From Cetobacterium sp. 2A (GTDB lineage Bacteria; Fusobacteriota; Fusobacteriia; Fusobacteriales; Fusobacteriaceae): a stretch of DNA of 64,000 nucleotides. Below the pieces are notes generated by a model. It was given only the letters and a program-made list of their open reading frames with translations. It did not search any database and was not told the DNA's origin. The position numbers were made by a program, and so were the translations under genes. The DNA is taken from NCBI RefSeq assembly GCF_014250685.1, contig NZ_JACFAJ010000005.1, forward strand, positions 113,337 through 177,336, written 5' to 3'. Positions 54,453 to 64,000 of this stretch are shown here, in pieces. The number at the start of each line of letters is the position of its first letter. Within the stretch, counting starts at the first letter, position 1.

Positions 54453-55622
54453 GTGAAAATACTTCATACTTCAGATTGGCATCTTGGAAAAAAATTAGAG
54501 GGTAACAGTAGAATAGATGAACAAATAAAATTTTTGGACTCATTAAATTTAATAGTAAACGGAGAAGAAATTGATTTAATTTTGATTTCAGGAGATATTT
54601 ATGATGTTCCAAATCCTCCAGTTGAAGCTGAGAAATTATTTTATACAAGCATGGAAAGATTGTCAAATAATGGAAAAAGAGGAATAATAATAATTCCTGG
54701 AAATCATGACAATCCAGAAAAACTAATAGCGAGTCAAGAGATTCTACAAAAGTTTGGAATCATAGTCTTTGAAAAACCTTTCGAAAGAAAAAACATTGGA
54801 AAATATGGAGATCTTTATATTTTAGAATCAAATGAAGGATCAATAGAATTAGAAATTTCAGGAGAAAAGATTTTTTTATATGCTCTTCCATATCCAAGTG
54901 AAAAAAGTTTAAACGAAGAATTTAATGATAATAATATAAGTTACAGCAAAAGAATAGGAGAAATAATTACAGAGGGGCTTAAAATGAATACCAAAGATTT
55001 ACCTTCAGTAGTTATGACTCATATCTATGTGAATGGTTCTAAAGGGGATGGAGATGAGAGGAGTATTGAACTTGGTGGAAGTTTAGCTGTTTCTTTAGAT
55101 GACATGCCACAAGCAAGTTATACTGCTCTTGGGCATATCCATAGATCAATGATATTCAAAGATAGAAATATTGCATATTCTGGCTCTCCAATAGAGTATA
55201 GACTTACAGAAAATAAATATTCTAAAAAGGTTTTAACTGCAGAGATTTCAAAAGATAAAACAACTATAAAAGAAATTGAAATTGATAATTATAAACCAAT
55301 CAAAAAATATATAGTTAAAAGTATAGATGAAGCTTTAAATAAATCAAAAGAGCTAGAAGAGAAAGATGAGTGGATATATCTTATAATAAATAGTGAAAGA
55401 GCACTAGAGAGTCATGAGGTGCATGAGATATTGAAAAATAAGAATGTTGTAGAGATAATACCGCAAATAAATTTTACCTCAGACAAAGAGGGGTTAGAAA
55501 TAGATTATACTTCTGAAAGTATTTCTAAAGCATTTGAAAGATTTTATATTGAGGAAAAGGGGATAGAGCCTCCATTAGAAATTATGGATATATTTTTAGA
55601 GCTTGTTGGGGAGGATGAATAA
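54453..55622 (+). CDS. sbcD: Exonuclease subunit SbcD
   Basis: 389 aa with a GTG start 13 nt after GGAGA. Metallophosphoesterase motifs: HTSDWHLGKKLEG (Asp8, His10), LISGDIYD (Asp), IIIPGNHDN (Asn, His), MTHIYVNGSK (His) and LGHIHRS (His). With SbcC it forms the Mre11/Rad50-type nuclease that processes hairpins and DNA ends. Its stop directly precedes the sbcC start. Confidence 0.93.
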   Translation: MKILHTSDWHLGKKLEGNSRIDEQIKFLDSLNLIVNGEEIDLILISGDIYDVPNPPVEAEKLFYTSMERLSNNGKRGIIIIPGNHDNPEKLIASQEILQKFGIIVFEKPFERKNIGKYGDLYILESNEGSIELEISGEKIFLYALPYPSEKSLNEEFNDNNISYSKRIGEIITEGLKMNTKDLPSVVMTHIYVNGSKGDGDERSIELGGSLAVSLDDMPQASYTALGHIHRSMIFKDRNIAYSGSPIEYRLTENKYSKKVLTAEISKDKTTIKEIEIDNYKPIKKYIVKSIDEALNKSKELEEKDEWIYLIINSERALESHEVHEILKNKNVVEIIPQINFTSDKEGLEIDYTSESISKAFERFYIEEKGIEPPLEIMDIFLELVGEDE

Positions 55623-58322
55623 ATGAGACCCATAAAATTAGAAATAGAGGGACTGCAAAGCTTTCAAGAAAAACAAGTTATAGATTTTCAAAGACTTATA
55701 GAACATGGAATATTTGGAATATTTGGAGAAACAGGAAGTGGAAAGTCTACAATACTAGATGCAATGACTTTAGCTCTTTATGGAGATGTAGTTAGGATAT
55801 TAGAATCAAGAGATGACAAATTATTTCATTTATTGAATATAAATTCTGAAAAGATTTATGTTGCTTTTGAATTTATGATTGGGGAAGATTTCTATAGAAT
55901 AGAAAGAACAATGCCTAAAAAACGTAATCAAAATGAATTAGGAGTTCAAAAAGCTAAGATTATTAAAAATAAAGATATTATAGAAGATAAAGCTAGTTCT
56001 GTAACAGAAGTTGTAAAGTCAATTCTTGGATTAGAAATGGCTGACTTTACAAGAACTGTCGTTCTGCCACAAGGTAAATTTAGTGAATTTTTAAAACTTA
56101 AAGGGGCTTCAAAGGCCGATATGCTGGAAAAAATTTTTAATATGGAAATATATGGAGAAATTCTTTTAAATAAAATAAAAAAAGTAAGAGATCAATTGAG
56201 TAATGAAATTTTAATTATAAAAACACAACTAACTTCAAATGGAAATATAACAGAGGAAGAATTGGAGACAAGGAAACAAGAACTAGAAGATCTAGAAAAG
56301 AAAAAAGAGCTAATTCAACAAAGAAATAAAGAATTTGAAGAAATATATGAGAAAAAAAAGAAGATATATGAGTTATGCAAAGAAAAAAATACCGAGAATA
56401 AGCTTAGAGAAAAGATAAAAGAAGAAGAGCCTATAAAATATAATTATGAAAAACTGATTTCGGATTTTGAAACTATTACTAACATTCATGAATTCGCCCT
56501 AAAGAAAAATAAAGAACATAATTTCTTTTTTTCTTTAAAAAAAAATACTAATTTTCTTAATGAAATTGAAACAAATTATAAAAATATAAATGAAAGAAAA
56601 ATCTCTCTTCAAAATCAAAAGGATTTAATAACTGTAAATCCTGAAAAAAGAGAACTTTTAAATAAATCTAAAATTTTAAAAAAAGAAATCAATCAAATTT
56701 CAAAGGAGATTGAGACTTCTTTTAGAACTACTACAGATACAATCAGTAGAATTAAAACTGGAGAATTAAAAATAATAGAAACCCAAGAAGAAATATCTAA
56801 AATAAATGAAAAATTAGAAATTTTAGAAAAAAATGATGATAAAGAATTACAAAATTTAAGAGAAAAAAGTTCAATTTTAAAATTAAATTATGAAAATACA
56901 GAGTACAAAAGTAAAATAACTAAAGAATTAGCACAAAATTTAAAAGAAGGAGAGGCTTGTCCCGTTTGTGGTTCAAATCATCACCCTTCACCATCAGAAG
57001 AAATATCAAAAGAATTTGATGAAAAATTGCTATCAATTAAATTAGAGTTAGATAAAACAAATGAAAATATAGAGATTGAAAAAACAAATTTAAATAATAA
57101 CAACAAGAATAAGAATATACTACAAAATAAACTTTCAGAATATAAAATATTGCTTTCTCAGTGTGAAGAAAAGATGAAATTTTTATTAGAAAAAAAGGAA
57201 ATTGAAGAGAAAAACCACGAATATTTGCTAGAAAAATCTAAGAATTTAAATTCAAATTTAAAAGAATTACCATCTGAATATAATTCCATTTCTTTTGAAG
57301 AACTTGAACTAAAATATTTGGAACTTTTAAGCTTTGAGAAAGAAAAAATTGAACTTGAAAAAAAGATTTCTTTGGAAGAGATAAACTTAAAAAAAGTATC
57401 AGAAAAAAAAGATGAAATAAAGGAGGTTATTAATCAAAATAATTTAGATCTTGCAACAATTCAAGTAATCATTGAAAAAGATGAAAAACTAATAGACAGT
57501 ATCTCTCATGATCAATCTGTACAATGTTCAATTTCCTTGACAGAAGAAGAAAGAGTAAGAAACTGGTTAAAAGATTTTTCAGAAAGAGTAACTGAAAATA
57601 ACTTGAAAATTAAATCATTAGAAGAAAAATTGTCAGGCGAAGAAGTAACAGAGGAAGAGTATCTTTTATTAGTTTCTCAAAAAAACGAAAATGAAAATGA
57701 TTTAGAAAGTTTAAAAAATGAAATTTTACTAAAAAACAGAGAAATTATTGAAGCTGAAAAATCAAAAAATATAGCTCAAGAACTACAAAAAGATCTTGAT
57801 AAAATAATGAAAAAAGATTATGAATACGAAAGCTTATCTGGATTATTTAAAGGGAAAAAATTTATTAAATTTTTATCTCTTAATAAACTTAAAAATATTG
57901 TGTTTATGGCCTCTAAAAGATTAAATAATATAACAAAGGGAAAATATGGACTTGTTGTTGATGAGAATACTGATTTTTTAATTGTGGATAATTTTAATGG
58001 TGGAATAGAAAGAAGAGCTGCGACTTTATCTGGTGGAGAGACATTTTTAGTTTCGCTTGCCCTTGCTCTTGCACTCTCAAATCAAATTCAACTCAAGGGT
58101 AAAACTCAACTGGAATTTTTCTTTTTAGACGAAGGATTTGGAACATTGGATACTAAGCTTTTAGATAAAGTAATTGAATCTTTAGAACACATAAAAGAAC
58201 ATGAAAAGATTAAAGTTGGCATAATTTCTCATGTTGAAGAACTCAAAACAAGAGTTCCTAGAAAGCTAGAAGTTCTCTCACCTATATCTGGTATAAGCGG
58301 TAGTATCATTAAAATGGAATAA
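55623..58322 (+). CDS. sbcC: Exonuclease subunit SbcC
   Basis: 899 aa, an SMC-like ATPase. Walker A GETGSGKST (residues 35-43), coiled coil about 175-430 and 460-740, zinc-hook CPVCGSNHH (Cys446, Cys449) at the middle, ABC signature LSGGETFLVSLALALA and Walker B FFFLDEGFGTLD near the end. It is shorter than E. coli SbcC (about 1050 aa) because the coils are shorter. Partner of SbcD in hairpin and end processing. Confidence 0.95.
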   Translation: MRPIKLEIEGLQSFQEKQVIDFQRLIEHGIFGIFGETGSGKSTILDAMTLALYGDVVRILESRDDKLFHLLNINSEKIYVAFEFMIGEDFYRIERTMPKKRNQNELGVQKAKIIKNKDIIEDKASSVTEVVKSILGLEMADFTRTVVLPQGKFSEFLKLKGASKADMLEKIFNMEIYGEILLNKIKKVRDQLSNEILIIKTQLTSNGNITEEELETRKQELEDLEKKKELIQQRNKEFEEIYEKKKKIYELCKEKNTENKLREKIKEEEPIKYNYEKLISDFETITNIHEFALKKNKEHNFFFSLKKNTNFLNEIETNYKNINERKISLQNQKDLITVNPEKRELLNKSKILKKEINQISKEIETSFRTTTDTISRIKTGELKIIETQEEISKINEKLEILEKNDDKELQNLREKSSILKLNYENTEYKSKITKELAQNLKEGEACPVCGSNHHPSPSEEISKEFDEKLLSIKLELDKTNENIEIEKTNLNNNNKNKNILQNKLSEYKILLSQCEEKMKFLLEKKEIEEKNHEYLLEKSKNLNSNLKELPSEYNSISFEELELKYLELLSFEKEKIELEKKISLEEINLKKVSEKKDEIKEVINQNNLDLATIQVIIEKDEKLIDSISHDQSVQCSISLTEEERVRNWLKDFSERVTENNLKIKSLEEKLSGEEVTEEEYLLLVSQKNENENDLESLKNEILLKNREIIEAEKSKNIAQELQKDLDKIMKKDYEYESLSGLFKGKKFIKFLSLNKLKNIVFMASKRLNNITKGKYGLVVDENTDFLIVDNFNGGIERRAATLSGGETFLVSLALALALSNQIQLKGKTQLEFFFLDEGFGTLDTKLLDKVIESLEHIKEHEKIKVGIISHVEELKTRVPRKLEVLSPISGISGSIIKME

Positions 58323-58402
58323 AAAAATAGTAGATTTTTTTATAAACCTATGTTACGATATAGAGTCAAAAATCGATTAAAAATAATAAAGAGGGGTAAG
58401 TC

Positions 58403-59911
58403 ATGAAAATAGGATTTGATCATAACAAATATCTTGAGGAACAATCAAAATACATTTTAGAGAGAGTTAATAACTACGATAAACTTTATCTTGAGTTCGG
58501 TGGGAAACTGTTATTTGACTTACATGCAAAGAGAGTTCTACCTGGATTTGATGAGAACGCAAAAATAAAACTTCTTCAAAAATTAAAAGAAAAAGTTGAA
58601 GTTATCATTTGTGTCTACGCAGGAGATATTGAGCGTAATAAGATCAGAGGAGATTTTGGAATAACTTATGATATGGATGTTCTAAGATTAATAGATGATT
58701 TAAGAGAACGTGAACTTGAAGTAAACAGTGTTGTTATAACAAGATTTGATAATCAACCAGCTACTACAGTTTTTATTAACAAACTTGAACGTAGAGGGAT
58801 TAAAGTTTATCAACATAGAGCTACAAAAGGATACCCAACAGATGTTGATACTATTGTTAGTGATGAAGGATATGGTCAAAATCCATATATTGAAACAACA
58901 AAACCTATAGTTGTTGTTACTGCTCCAGGGCCTGGAAGTGGAAAATTAGCTACTTGTCTTAGCCAACTTTATCATGAAAACAAAAGAGGTAATGTTGCTG
59001 GATATTCAAAATTTGAAACATTCCCAGTTTGGAATGTACCATTAAAACATCCATTAAATATAGCTTATGAAGCTGCAACAGTGGATTTAAAAGATGTAAA
59101 TATGATAGATTCATTCCATTTAGATTATTACGGAGAGAGTTCTGTAAATTATAATCGTGATATAGAGGCTTTCCCTGTTTTAAGAAGAATTATAGAAAAA
59201 ATAACTGGAAAAGAATCAGTATATAAATCTCCTACAGATATGGGAGTAAACAGAGTTGGATTTGGAATTATAGATGACGAAGTTGTTAGAAGAGCATCTG
59301 AACAAGAAATAATTAGAAGATACTTTAAAACAGGTTGTGAATATAAAAAAGGTTATGTGGATAAAGATACCGCACAAAGAGCAAAACTTATAATGGAAGA
59401 GCTTAACTTAAAAGAATCTGACAGAAAAGTAGTTGCTGCAGCTAGAGAACATTTAGCTAACCAAAAAGGAACTAATGACAAAAAAGATTTATGTTCATCA
59501 GTAGCTATAGAACTTGTAAGTGGAGCTATTTTAACTGGTAAAAAATCTGAAATAATGGATGCTACTGCGGCTGCATTAATTAATTCTTTAAAACATATAG
59601 CTGGAATTACAGATGAAATTCATTTGATTTCACCTGTAATCATAGAACCAATTCTTAGTTTAAAAGCTAAAACTTTACAAAGTAAATCTGTAGGATTAGA
59701 TTGTGAAGAGATGTTAATAGCGTTAACTATTTCTGCTTCAACTAACCCTATGGCACAAATAGCTATGAATAAATTAGGTCAACTTAAAGGTGCTCAAATA
59801 CATTCTACTAGTATTTTAGGAAAGAATGATGAACAAACTCTTAGAAAATTAGGAATAGATGTTACTTGTGATCCTGTGTTCCCTACAGAAAACTTATACT
59901 ACAACGAATAA
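58403..59911 (+). CDS. DUF1846 family protein
   Basis: A 502-aa cytoplasmic protein without membrane segments. It matches DUF1846 through its length and blocks such as [60 protein letters not shown] (a P-loop-like GPGSGK) and NPIETT-type spacing. The family has structures but no agreed function; the GPGSGK motif suggests nucleotide or phosphate binding. It stands alone between sbcC and the cold-shock gene. Confidence 0.8.
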   Translation: MKIGFDHNKYLEEQSKYILERVNNYDKLYLEFGGKLLFDLHAKRVLPGFDENAKIKLLQKLKEKVEVIICVYAGDIERNKIRGDFGITYDMDVLRLIDDLRERELEVNSVVITRFDNQPATTVFINKLERRGIKVYQHRATKGYPTDVDTIVSDEGYGQNPYIETTKPIVVVTAPGPGSGKLATCLSQLYHENKRGNVAGYSKFETFPVWNVPLKHPLNIAYEAATVDLKDVNMIDSFHLDYYGESSVNYNRDIEAFPVLRRIIEKITGKESVYKSPTDMGVNRVGFGIIDDEVVRRASEQEIIRRYFKTGCEYKKGYVDKDTAQRAKLIMEELNLKESDRKVVAAAREHLANQKGTNDKKDLCSSVAIELVSGAILTGKKSEIMDATAAALINSLKHIAGITDEIHLISPVIIEPILSLKAKTLQSKSVGLDCEEMLIALTISASTNPMAQIAMNKLGQLKGAQIHSTSILGKNDEQTLRKLGIDVTCDPVFPTENLYYNE

Positions 59912-59990
59912 TCAAATTAATCACAATTAGTCTAGTTATAGAACTGATAATACACATTTATAATTTGAATATTTATTTTAATATTTTAGC

Positions 59991-60019
59991 TTGAAATATG
60001 AGTAAAAGTATTATATAAT
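59991..60019 (+). promoter_or_regulatory. Promoter of the cold-shock gene
   Basis: TTGAAA (59991-59996), 17 nt, TATAAT (60014-60019). The predicted leader of about 50 nt contains a small hairpin (GTGTGG/CTACAC, 60025-60045). Confidence 0.7.
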
Positions 60020-60074
60020 GAAGAGTGTGGAATAATAATCTACACAAAGTTTTGATAGATTTAAGGAGGATTTA

Positions 60075-60272
60075 ATGAAAGGTATTGTTAAATGGTTCAA
60101 TGATGAAAAAGGGTTTGGATTTATAACTGCTGAGGATGGACAAGATGTATTTGCTCACTTCTCTCAAATCCAAAAAGACGGATTTAAGAAATTAACTGAG
60201 GGAGAAGAAGTAACTTTCGATATCACTCAAGGAGCTAAAGGTCCACAAGCTTCTAACATAAAAACTAAGTAA
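60075..60272 (+). CDS. Cold-shock domain protein
   Basis: A 65-aa CspA-family OB fold: [13 protein letters not shown] (RNP1 KGFGFI) and DVFAHFS (RNP2 VFAHF), and the usual end GPQASNIK. It binds single-stranded RNA/DNA and melts mRNA structure. Monocistronic with its own promoter and terminator. The csp letter cannot be assigned. Confidence 0.95.
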   Translation: MKGIVKWFNDEKGFGFITAEDGQDVFAHFSQIQKDGFKKLTEGEEVTFDITQGAKGPQASNIKTK

Positions 60273-60282
60273 TTAGTAGTTA

Positions 60283-60312
60283 ATGCCCAGTTTTAATACT
60301 GGGCATTTTTTT
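60283..60312 (+). terminator. Terminator of the cold-shock gene
   Basis: ATGCCCAGT/ACTGGGCAT, loop TTTAAT, then seven T. Confidence 0.92.
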
Positions 60313-60375
60313 ATTTCTATGATACAATATTGACTATAACAGAAATTCAGAACAGAAATTAAGGAGATTGACATT

Positions 60376-61416
60376 ATGAATATTTTTAAATCTATTAAAT
60401 CTATAATTCCCGGATTAATTATTTGTATTATTTTAGCCCAATTAGGTCTGTACCTAGGAACTTTTATTCCTTCAATAGGTGGAGCACCATTAGCTATATT
60501 TTTAGGACTTTTAGTGGGAAATACAGTTGCGAAATCAGATAAATTTGCTCCTGGATCAAAATTCTCTGAAAGTGACTTATTATCTTATTCTATAGTTCTT
60601 TTAGGTGGAACACTTAGTGTAAAAACTATTTTTAAACTTGGTTTTTCAGGAGTAGGATTTATTATTTCTCAAATGGTTATTACTATATTTGTTGCTATCT
60701 TAATTGGTAAAAAACTAGGGTTCTCAAAGAAATTTCAGTCACTAATGGCCAGTGGAAATGCCGTTTGTGGATCATCTGCAATAGGAGCTACTGCTCCTGC
60801 TATAAAGGCTGAGGATGCTGAAAAAGGAATCTCTATAACTATAGTTAATTTGACAGGAACTATTTTAATGTTTATTTTAATTCCAGTAGCAGAATATTTT
60901 TTTAATTCTAGTACAATTCCAACTTCTGCGTTATTAGGTGGTATTCTACAATCTGTTGGTCAGGTTATAGCCGCTGGAAGTATGGTAAATCATGATGTTT
61001 TAGAAATGGCTACCATCTTTAAAATTGTAAGAATTGTATTCTTAGTATTTGTAGTAATGTGGTTTACAAAAAGACATTCAACAGTTGAAACTAAAGAGTT
61101 TGCGGATGATACAGAATTCGCCCTAAAAAAGGAAGCTTATGCTACTGAAAGTAAAAAGAAGTTAGGAGTTCCATGGTATATAATTGGATTTTTTATTCTT
61201 TGTGCTCTATTCTCTTTAGGATTTATTCCAGTTAGTATCTCTAAAATTTTTAAGATTGTTTCAGCTAAGTTTGAGATTATTGCTCTTGCCGGAATCGGAA
61301 TGAGAGTTAAAATAGCAGAACTAGTAGCACAAGGGCCAAAAGCTTCAATCTATGGACTTTCTGTTGGAGCTATTCAAATTATTTCAGCTTTATTACTTAT
61401 AAAAATATTATTTTAA
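60376..61416 (+). CDS. YeiH/UPF0324 family membrane protein (putative sulfate exporter type)
   Basis: 346 aa, about 10 helices. UPF0324 signatures: GGAPLAIFLGLLVGN, YSIVLLGGTLSVKTIFKLG, ASGNAVCGSSAIGATAPAIKA, GTILMFILIPVAEYFF and GQVIAAGSMV. YeiH-type proteins are annotated as sulfate/anion exporters without firm proof. It has a GGAG site and ends at a large palindrome shared with marC. Confidence 0.88.
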   Translation: MNIFKSIKSIIPGLIICIILAQLGLYLGTFIPSIGGAPLAIFLGLLVGNTVAKSDKFAPGSKFSESDLLSYSIVLLGGTLSVKTIFKLGFSGVGFIISQMVITIFVAILIGKKLGFSKKFQSLMASGNAVCGSSAIGATAPAIKAEDAEKGISITIVNLTGTILMFILIPVAEYFFNSSTIPTSALLGGILQSVGQVIAAGSMVNHDVLEMATIFKIVRIVFLVFVVMWFTKRHSTVETKEFADDTEFALKKEAYATESKKKLGVPWYIIGFFILCALFSLGFIPVSISKIFKIVSAKFEIIALAGIGMRVKIAELVAQGPKASIYGLSVGAIQIISALLLIKILF

Positions 61417-61421
61417 AATAA

Positions 61422-61459
61422 TTGGGGAAAAAATGATTGATCAATCATTTTTTCCCCAA
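61422..61459. terminator. 38-bp perfect palindrome between converging genes
   Basis: TTGGGGAAAAAATGATTGA and its exact complement TCAATCATTTTTTCCCCAA, with no unpaired centre. Hairpin with internal A6/T6; it lies between yeiH-like and marC and likely terminates both strands. Confidence 0.75.
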
Positions 61460-61477
61460 CCTTATGATAATTTAAAA

Positions 61478-62098
61478 TTATAAAAACATTCCTTTGATTC
61501 CTGTAGATATCAATTTTACTCCTGCTGCCATTATAAATATTTGCATTACTCTAGACAATACAAACAATACAACTTCTCCAAAAATTTTATCTAACCAATT
61601 TGAAATTGTAAATAAAAATTTCATTATTAAAAATGTTATTGCAACTGCCCCAATAGCTATGATTGCTCCTGCTTCTTTATGGATAATCATAACTGTTGAT
61701 ATTGTTCCTGGTCCTACTAACATAGGAAATGTTAGTGGAGTTATTGCATACCTTATAGCATCCTTTTCACTCATCTGAGATCCTGTGCTCTCTTTAGAAG
61801 CTCCTAATCCCAATAGATTTCTAAAAGCTACTATAATTAAAATCATTCCACCAGCTACTCTTAATTCATTCATTCCTATTTTATAAAGATAATTCATAAA
61901 AAAATCTCCAGCTATTATAAAGCCTGTTACAATTCCAAAACCACTCAATACTATTGCATTGTACATTTTTTTTCTAACTTCTGGTTTTTGTTCTTTTGTC
62001 AGCGTCATAAATAGTGGAACATTTCCAAATGGATTTAAAATTCCTATTATTGTAAGAACATACGTTAAAATATCAGTTAGCAAATCTGCTGTAATCAT
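61478..62098 (-). CDS. MarC family integral membrane protein
   Basis: 206 aa, six helices. MarC/UPF0056 blocks: IIGILNPFGNVPLFMTLT, RVAGGMILIIVAFRNLLG, AITPLTFPMLVGPGTISTVMI and VLSRVMQIFIMAAGVKLI. The family's function is not established (it was wrongly linked to multiple antibiotic resistance). Monocistronic by position. Confidence 0.9.
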   Translation of the reverse strand: MITADLLTDILTYVLTIIGILNPFGNVPLFMTLTKEQKPEVRKKMYNAIVLSGFGIVTGFIIAGDFFMNYLYKIGMNELRVAGGMILIIVAFRNLLGLGASKESTGSQMSEKDAIRYAITPLTFPMLVGPGTISTVMIIHKEAGAIIAIGAVAITFLIMKFLFTISNWLDKIFGEVVLFVLSRVMQIFIMAAGVKLISTGIKGMFL

Positions 62099-62222
62099 TG
62101 TACTATTAACTCTCCTCGATAATTTATTTTAATATTTAAATTATAAGTATAATACCAAAAAAAACAGCAACTTTCAAACGTTTTTATTATAAAAATAAAT
62201 GATAATTATTTAATGCATATAT

Positions 62223-63356
62223 TTAGTTTATTAAACTTACATTTTCTTCTGTTTCGAAATCAAATATATGACATTTATCCATATCAAAATAAAATTCACT
62301 TATATTCCCAAATTGTAAATTGCATGAATTTTCAACAGCTACTCTAGATGAGTATTGAGTTTTTCCGATTGAAAAATGTATAAATTCTTCATTTCCCATT
62401 TGTTCTACTATATTTACTTTTCCTATAATTTTTTTAGGACTTTCTTCTGGATTAGTTAATTTATTTCCTATATTTTCTGGTCTAATTCCAAACCATATTT
62501 TTTTACCAACATAGGATTTTACTCTTTCAAATTTTTCAGTAGGTAGGGGAAGTTTCATATCATTATCTAAAACTACAAAGAAAGCATTATTTTCTTCTAA
62601 TAGAATAGCTTCTACTAAGTTCATAGATGGAGACCCTATAAATCCTGCAACAAATTTATTTTTAGGAAAGTTATATAAATTTAAAGGAGTATCTACTTGC
62701 ATAATTTTACCATAATTTAGAACACAAATTCTATCTCCCATTGTCATTGCCTCAACTTGATCATGAGTTACATAAATCATCGTTGCAGTTTGTCCTTCAG
62801 CTTTTAGTTGTTTATGTAATTGAGTTATTCTAACTCTCATAGAAACTCTTAATTTTGCATCTAAATTCGATAAAGGCTCATCAAACAAGAAAACATCTGG
62901 CTTTCTAACAATAGCTCTTCCGACTGCTACCCTTTGTCTTTGTCCTCCAGACATTTCCTTAGGTTTTCTATCAAGCAAATCTGTAATTTCTAATTTTTCT
63001 GCAGCTTCCTTTACTCTTTTATCTATTTCTATTTTTGGAACTTTTGCCATTTTTAAACCAAATGCCATATTTTCATAAACTGTCATATGAGGATAAAGAG
63101 CATAATTTTGAAAAACCATTGCAATTCCTCTATCTTTTGGTTCTAAATTGTTCACTAATTTATTCCCGATATAAATTTCTCCGTCCGTTATATCTTCAAG
63201 TCCTGCAATCATTCTAAGGGTAGTCGACTTAGCACATCCAGATGGTCCAACAAAAACCATAAATTCTCCATCTTTTATATTTAAATCTATTTTATGAACT
63301 GCTTTAAATCCATTTGGATATTCTTTTTCTACTTTTTTTAAAATTACTTCAGCCAC
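62223..63356 (-). CDS. MsmX/UgpC-type sugar ABC transporter ATPase, orphan
   Basis: 377 aa. Walker [10 protein letters not shown] (residues 37-45; Ala in the place of the usual last Gly), Q-loop [18 protein letters not shown], signature [15 protein letters not shown], Walker [13 protein letters not shown], switch THDQVEAM, then the MalK-type regulatory OB domain (FGIRPENIG). No permease or binding protein gene is adjacent, so it may be a shared ATPase serving several sugar importers, as MsmX does. The short binding protein at 8014-8958 is one possible client; this is speculative. Confidence 0.88.
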   Translation of the reverse strand: MAEVILKKVEKEYPNGFKAVHKIDLNIKDGEFMVFVGPSGCAKSTTLRMIAGLEDITDGEIYIGNKLVNNLEPKDRGIAMVFQNYALYPHMTVYENMAFGLKMAKVPKIEIDKRVKEAAEKLEITDLLDRKPKEMSGGQRQRVAVGRAIVRKPDVFLFDEPLSNLDAKLRVSMRVRITQLHKQLKAEGQTATMIYVTHDQVEAMTMGDRICVLNYGKIMQVDTPLNLYNFPKNKFVAGFIGSPSMNLVEAILLEENNAFFVVLDNDMKLPLPTEKFERVKSYVGKKIWFGIRPENIGNKLTNPEESPKKIIGKVNIVEQMGNEEFIHFSIGKTQYSSRVAVENSCNLQFGNISEFYFDMDKCHIFDFETEENVSLIN

Positions 63357-63475
63357 GAAATTTCCTCCTAAGATTACTAAATATACTAATATCTTATATT
63401 ATTTTAAAGAAATGTCAATTTTCTTAACGTTCTTTTAACATTAGAATTCAAATAAAAACACTTGTAATTTAATTC

Positions 63476-63504
63476 TTTACTTATCCTCTTACAGGTGTTA
63501 TAAT
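63476..63504 (+). promoter_or_regulatory. Promoter of the nitronate monooxygenase-like gene
   Basis: TTTACT (63476-63481), 17 nt, TATAAT (63499-63504), 32 nt before the start codon. Confidence 0.6.
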
Positions 63505-63536
63505 TTATTCATAAATTATTTTTTAAGGGGGCAATA

Positions 63537-64000
63537 ATGGTTAGAATAGGCGACTTAGAAATAGATATTCCTATAATACAAGGAGGAATGGCAATTAAGG
63601 CTTCAATGTCAAGATTGGCTGCTGCTGTAGCTAATGAAGGCGGAGTTGGAGTTATTGCTGCAACAGCATTACCCATTGACGAATTAAAAGAAGAAATAAA
63701 AAAAGCTAAAAAAAATATTATAAATAAAGGTGGAGCATTAGGTGTAAATATAATGGTAGCAGCTTCAAATTTTGCTGACTTAGTAAAAGCTTCTATTGAA
63801 GAAAAAGTTGATATGATTATATGTGGAGCTGGGTTCTCTAGAGATGTATTTGATATGGTTAAAAATACAGAAACTAAATTAGTTCCAATAGTTTCATCAT
63901 TAAAACTAGCTAAAATAGCTGAAAAACTAGGAGCAGATGCTCTTGTTGTTGAAGGTGGAAATGCTGGTGGACATTTAGGAACAGATTTAGATTCTTGGGA
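63537..64000 (+). CDS. Nitronate monooxygenase / FabK-like FMN enzyme, 5' part
   Basis: Open from ATG 63537 (AGGGGG upstream) to the window end, 154 complete codons, no stop. The start DIPIIQGGMAIKASMSRLAAAVANEGGVGVI is the flavin-binding N-terminus of the 2-nitropropane dioxygenase/FabK barrel; VNIMVAASNF, MIICGAGF and VVEGGNAGGHLG follow, the last at the FMN phosphate/His region. It could be nitronate monooxygenase or an enoyl-ACP reductase II; the missing C-terminus would decide. Confidence 0.88.
   Translation, partial: MVRIGDLEIDIPIIQGGMAIKASMSRLAAAVANEGGVGVIAATALPIDELKEEIKKAKKNIINKGGALGVNIMVAASNFADLVKASIEEKVDMIICGAGFSRDVFDMVKNTETKLVPIVSSLKLAKIAEKLGADALVVEGGNAGGHLGTDLDSW

Noticed and set aside
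62185..62220. Fur-box-like ATGATAATTATTTAA near the msmX/marC gap
   Set aside because: Only one half matches the 7-1-7 pattern, and the region is AT-rich enough to give this by chance.

Overview
The window is AT-rich (roughly 30% G+C by eye) and comes from a Gram-negative anaerobe. An usher pilus system, a Bat operon, many Na+-coupled carboxylate and amino-acid carriers, a siroheme-type reductase and a TRAP sialic-acid operon point to Fusobacteriota, most plausibly near Cetobacterium/Fusobacterium. That placement is inferred from gene content and base composition, not from a marker gene. I see no rRNA, tRNA, CRISPR array, insertion sequence or prophage, and no gene-free stretch above 300 bp.

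Layout. 1-618: truncated tandem-HTH regulator, divergent from 770-7980, a chaperone-usher pilus operon (two pilin paralogues, two chaperones, one usher, three minor or tip subunits) closed by a strong terminator. 8014-13264 (minus): orphan solute-binding lipoprotein, MATE exporter, YfcC-type carrier and a PepV-like dipeptidase. 13431-15081: small secreted protein, and a GNAT domain fused to an MntE-like cation diffusion facilitator. 15235-21839: LacI regulator-siaPQM-CE7 esterase-nanA-nanK, an autoregulated sialic-acid operon without nanE. 21927-24379: Spy/CpxP-like periplasmic protein followed by a two-component system. 24408-27108: divergent glsA and gadC, a glutamine-dependent acid-resistance pair. 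27213-33682: a MATE protein, nnrD, murQ, a tandem gltS pair and a small siroheme-type reductase.

33770-41132 is a Bat operon (moxR, DUF58, an unnamed membrane protein, batA, batB, batC-like, batD) followed by an FtsX/MacB-type permease with no ATPase beside it. 41129-44032 (minus) holds a membrane protein, abgT and a MOSC protein. 44109-49208 is a divergent galactose locus (galM and ROK repressor; galK and galT), followed by a possible short RNA. 49342-54361 carries an APC permease, an NhaC antiporter, a secreted unknown, pepT and a repeat-bearing lipoprotein. 54453-59911 holds sbcDC and a DUF1846 protein. 60075-64000 has a cold-shock protein, YeiH and MarC membrane proteins, an MsmX/UgpC-type ATPase, and a nitronate monooxygenase/FabK-like gene cut by the window end.

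Together the genes describe a host-associated peptide, amino-acid and amino-sugar user: PepV, PepT, GltS, GlsA, GadC, AbgT and YfcC handle peptides and glutamate-type compounds; SiaPQM, NanA, NanK and MurQ handle sialic and muramic sugars; Gal enzymes handle galactose. Envelope functions (pilus, Bat complex, Spy plus two-component system) make up most of the rest. The least ordinary parts are the pilus operon, the GNAT-CDF fusion, the extended Bat operon, and the gltS duplicate sitting directly behind a terminator-like hairpin.
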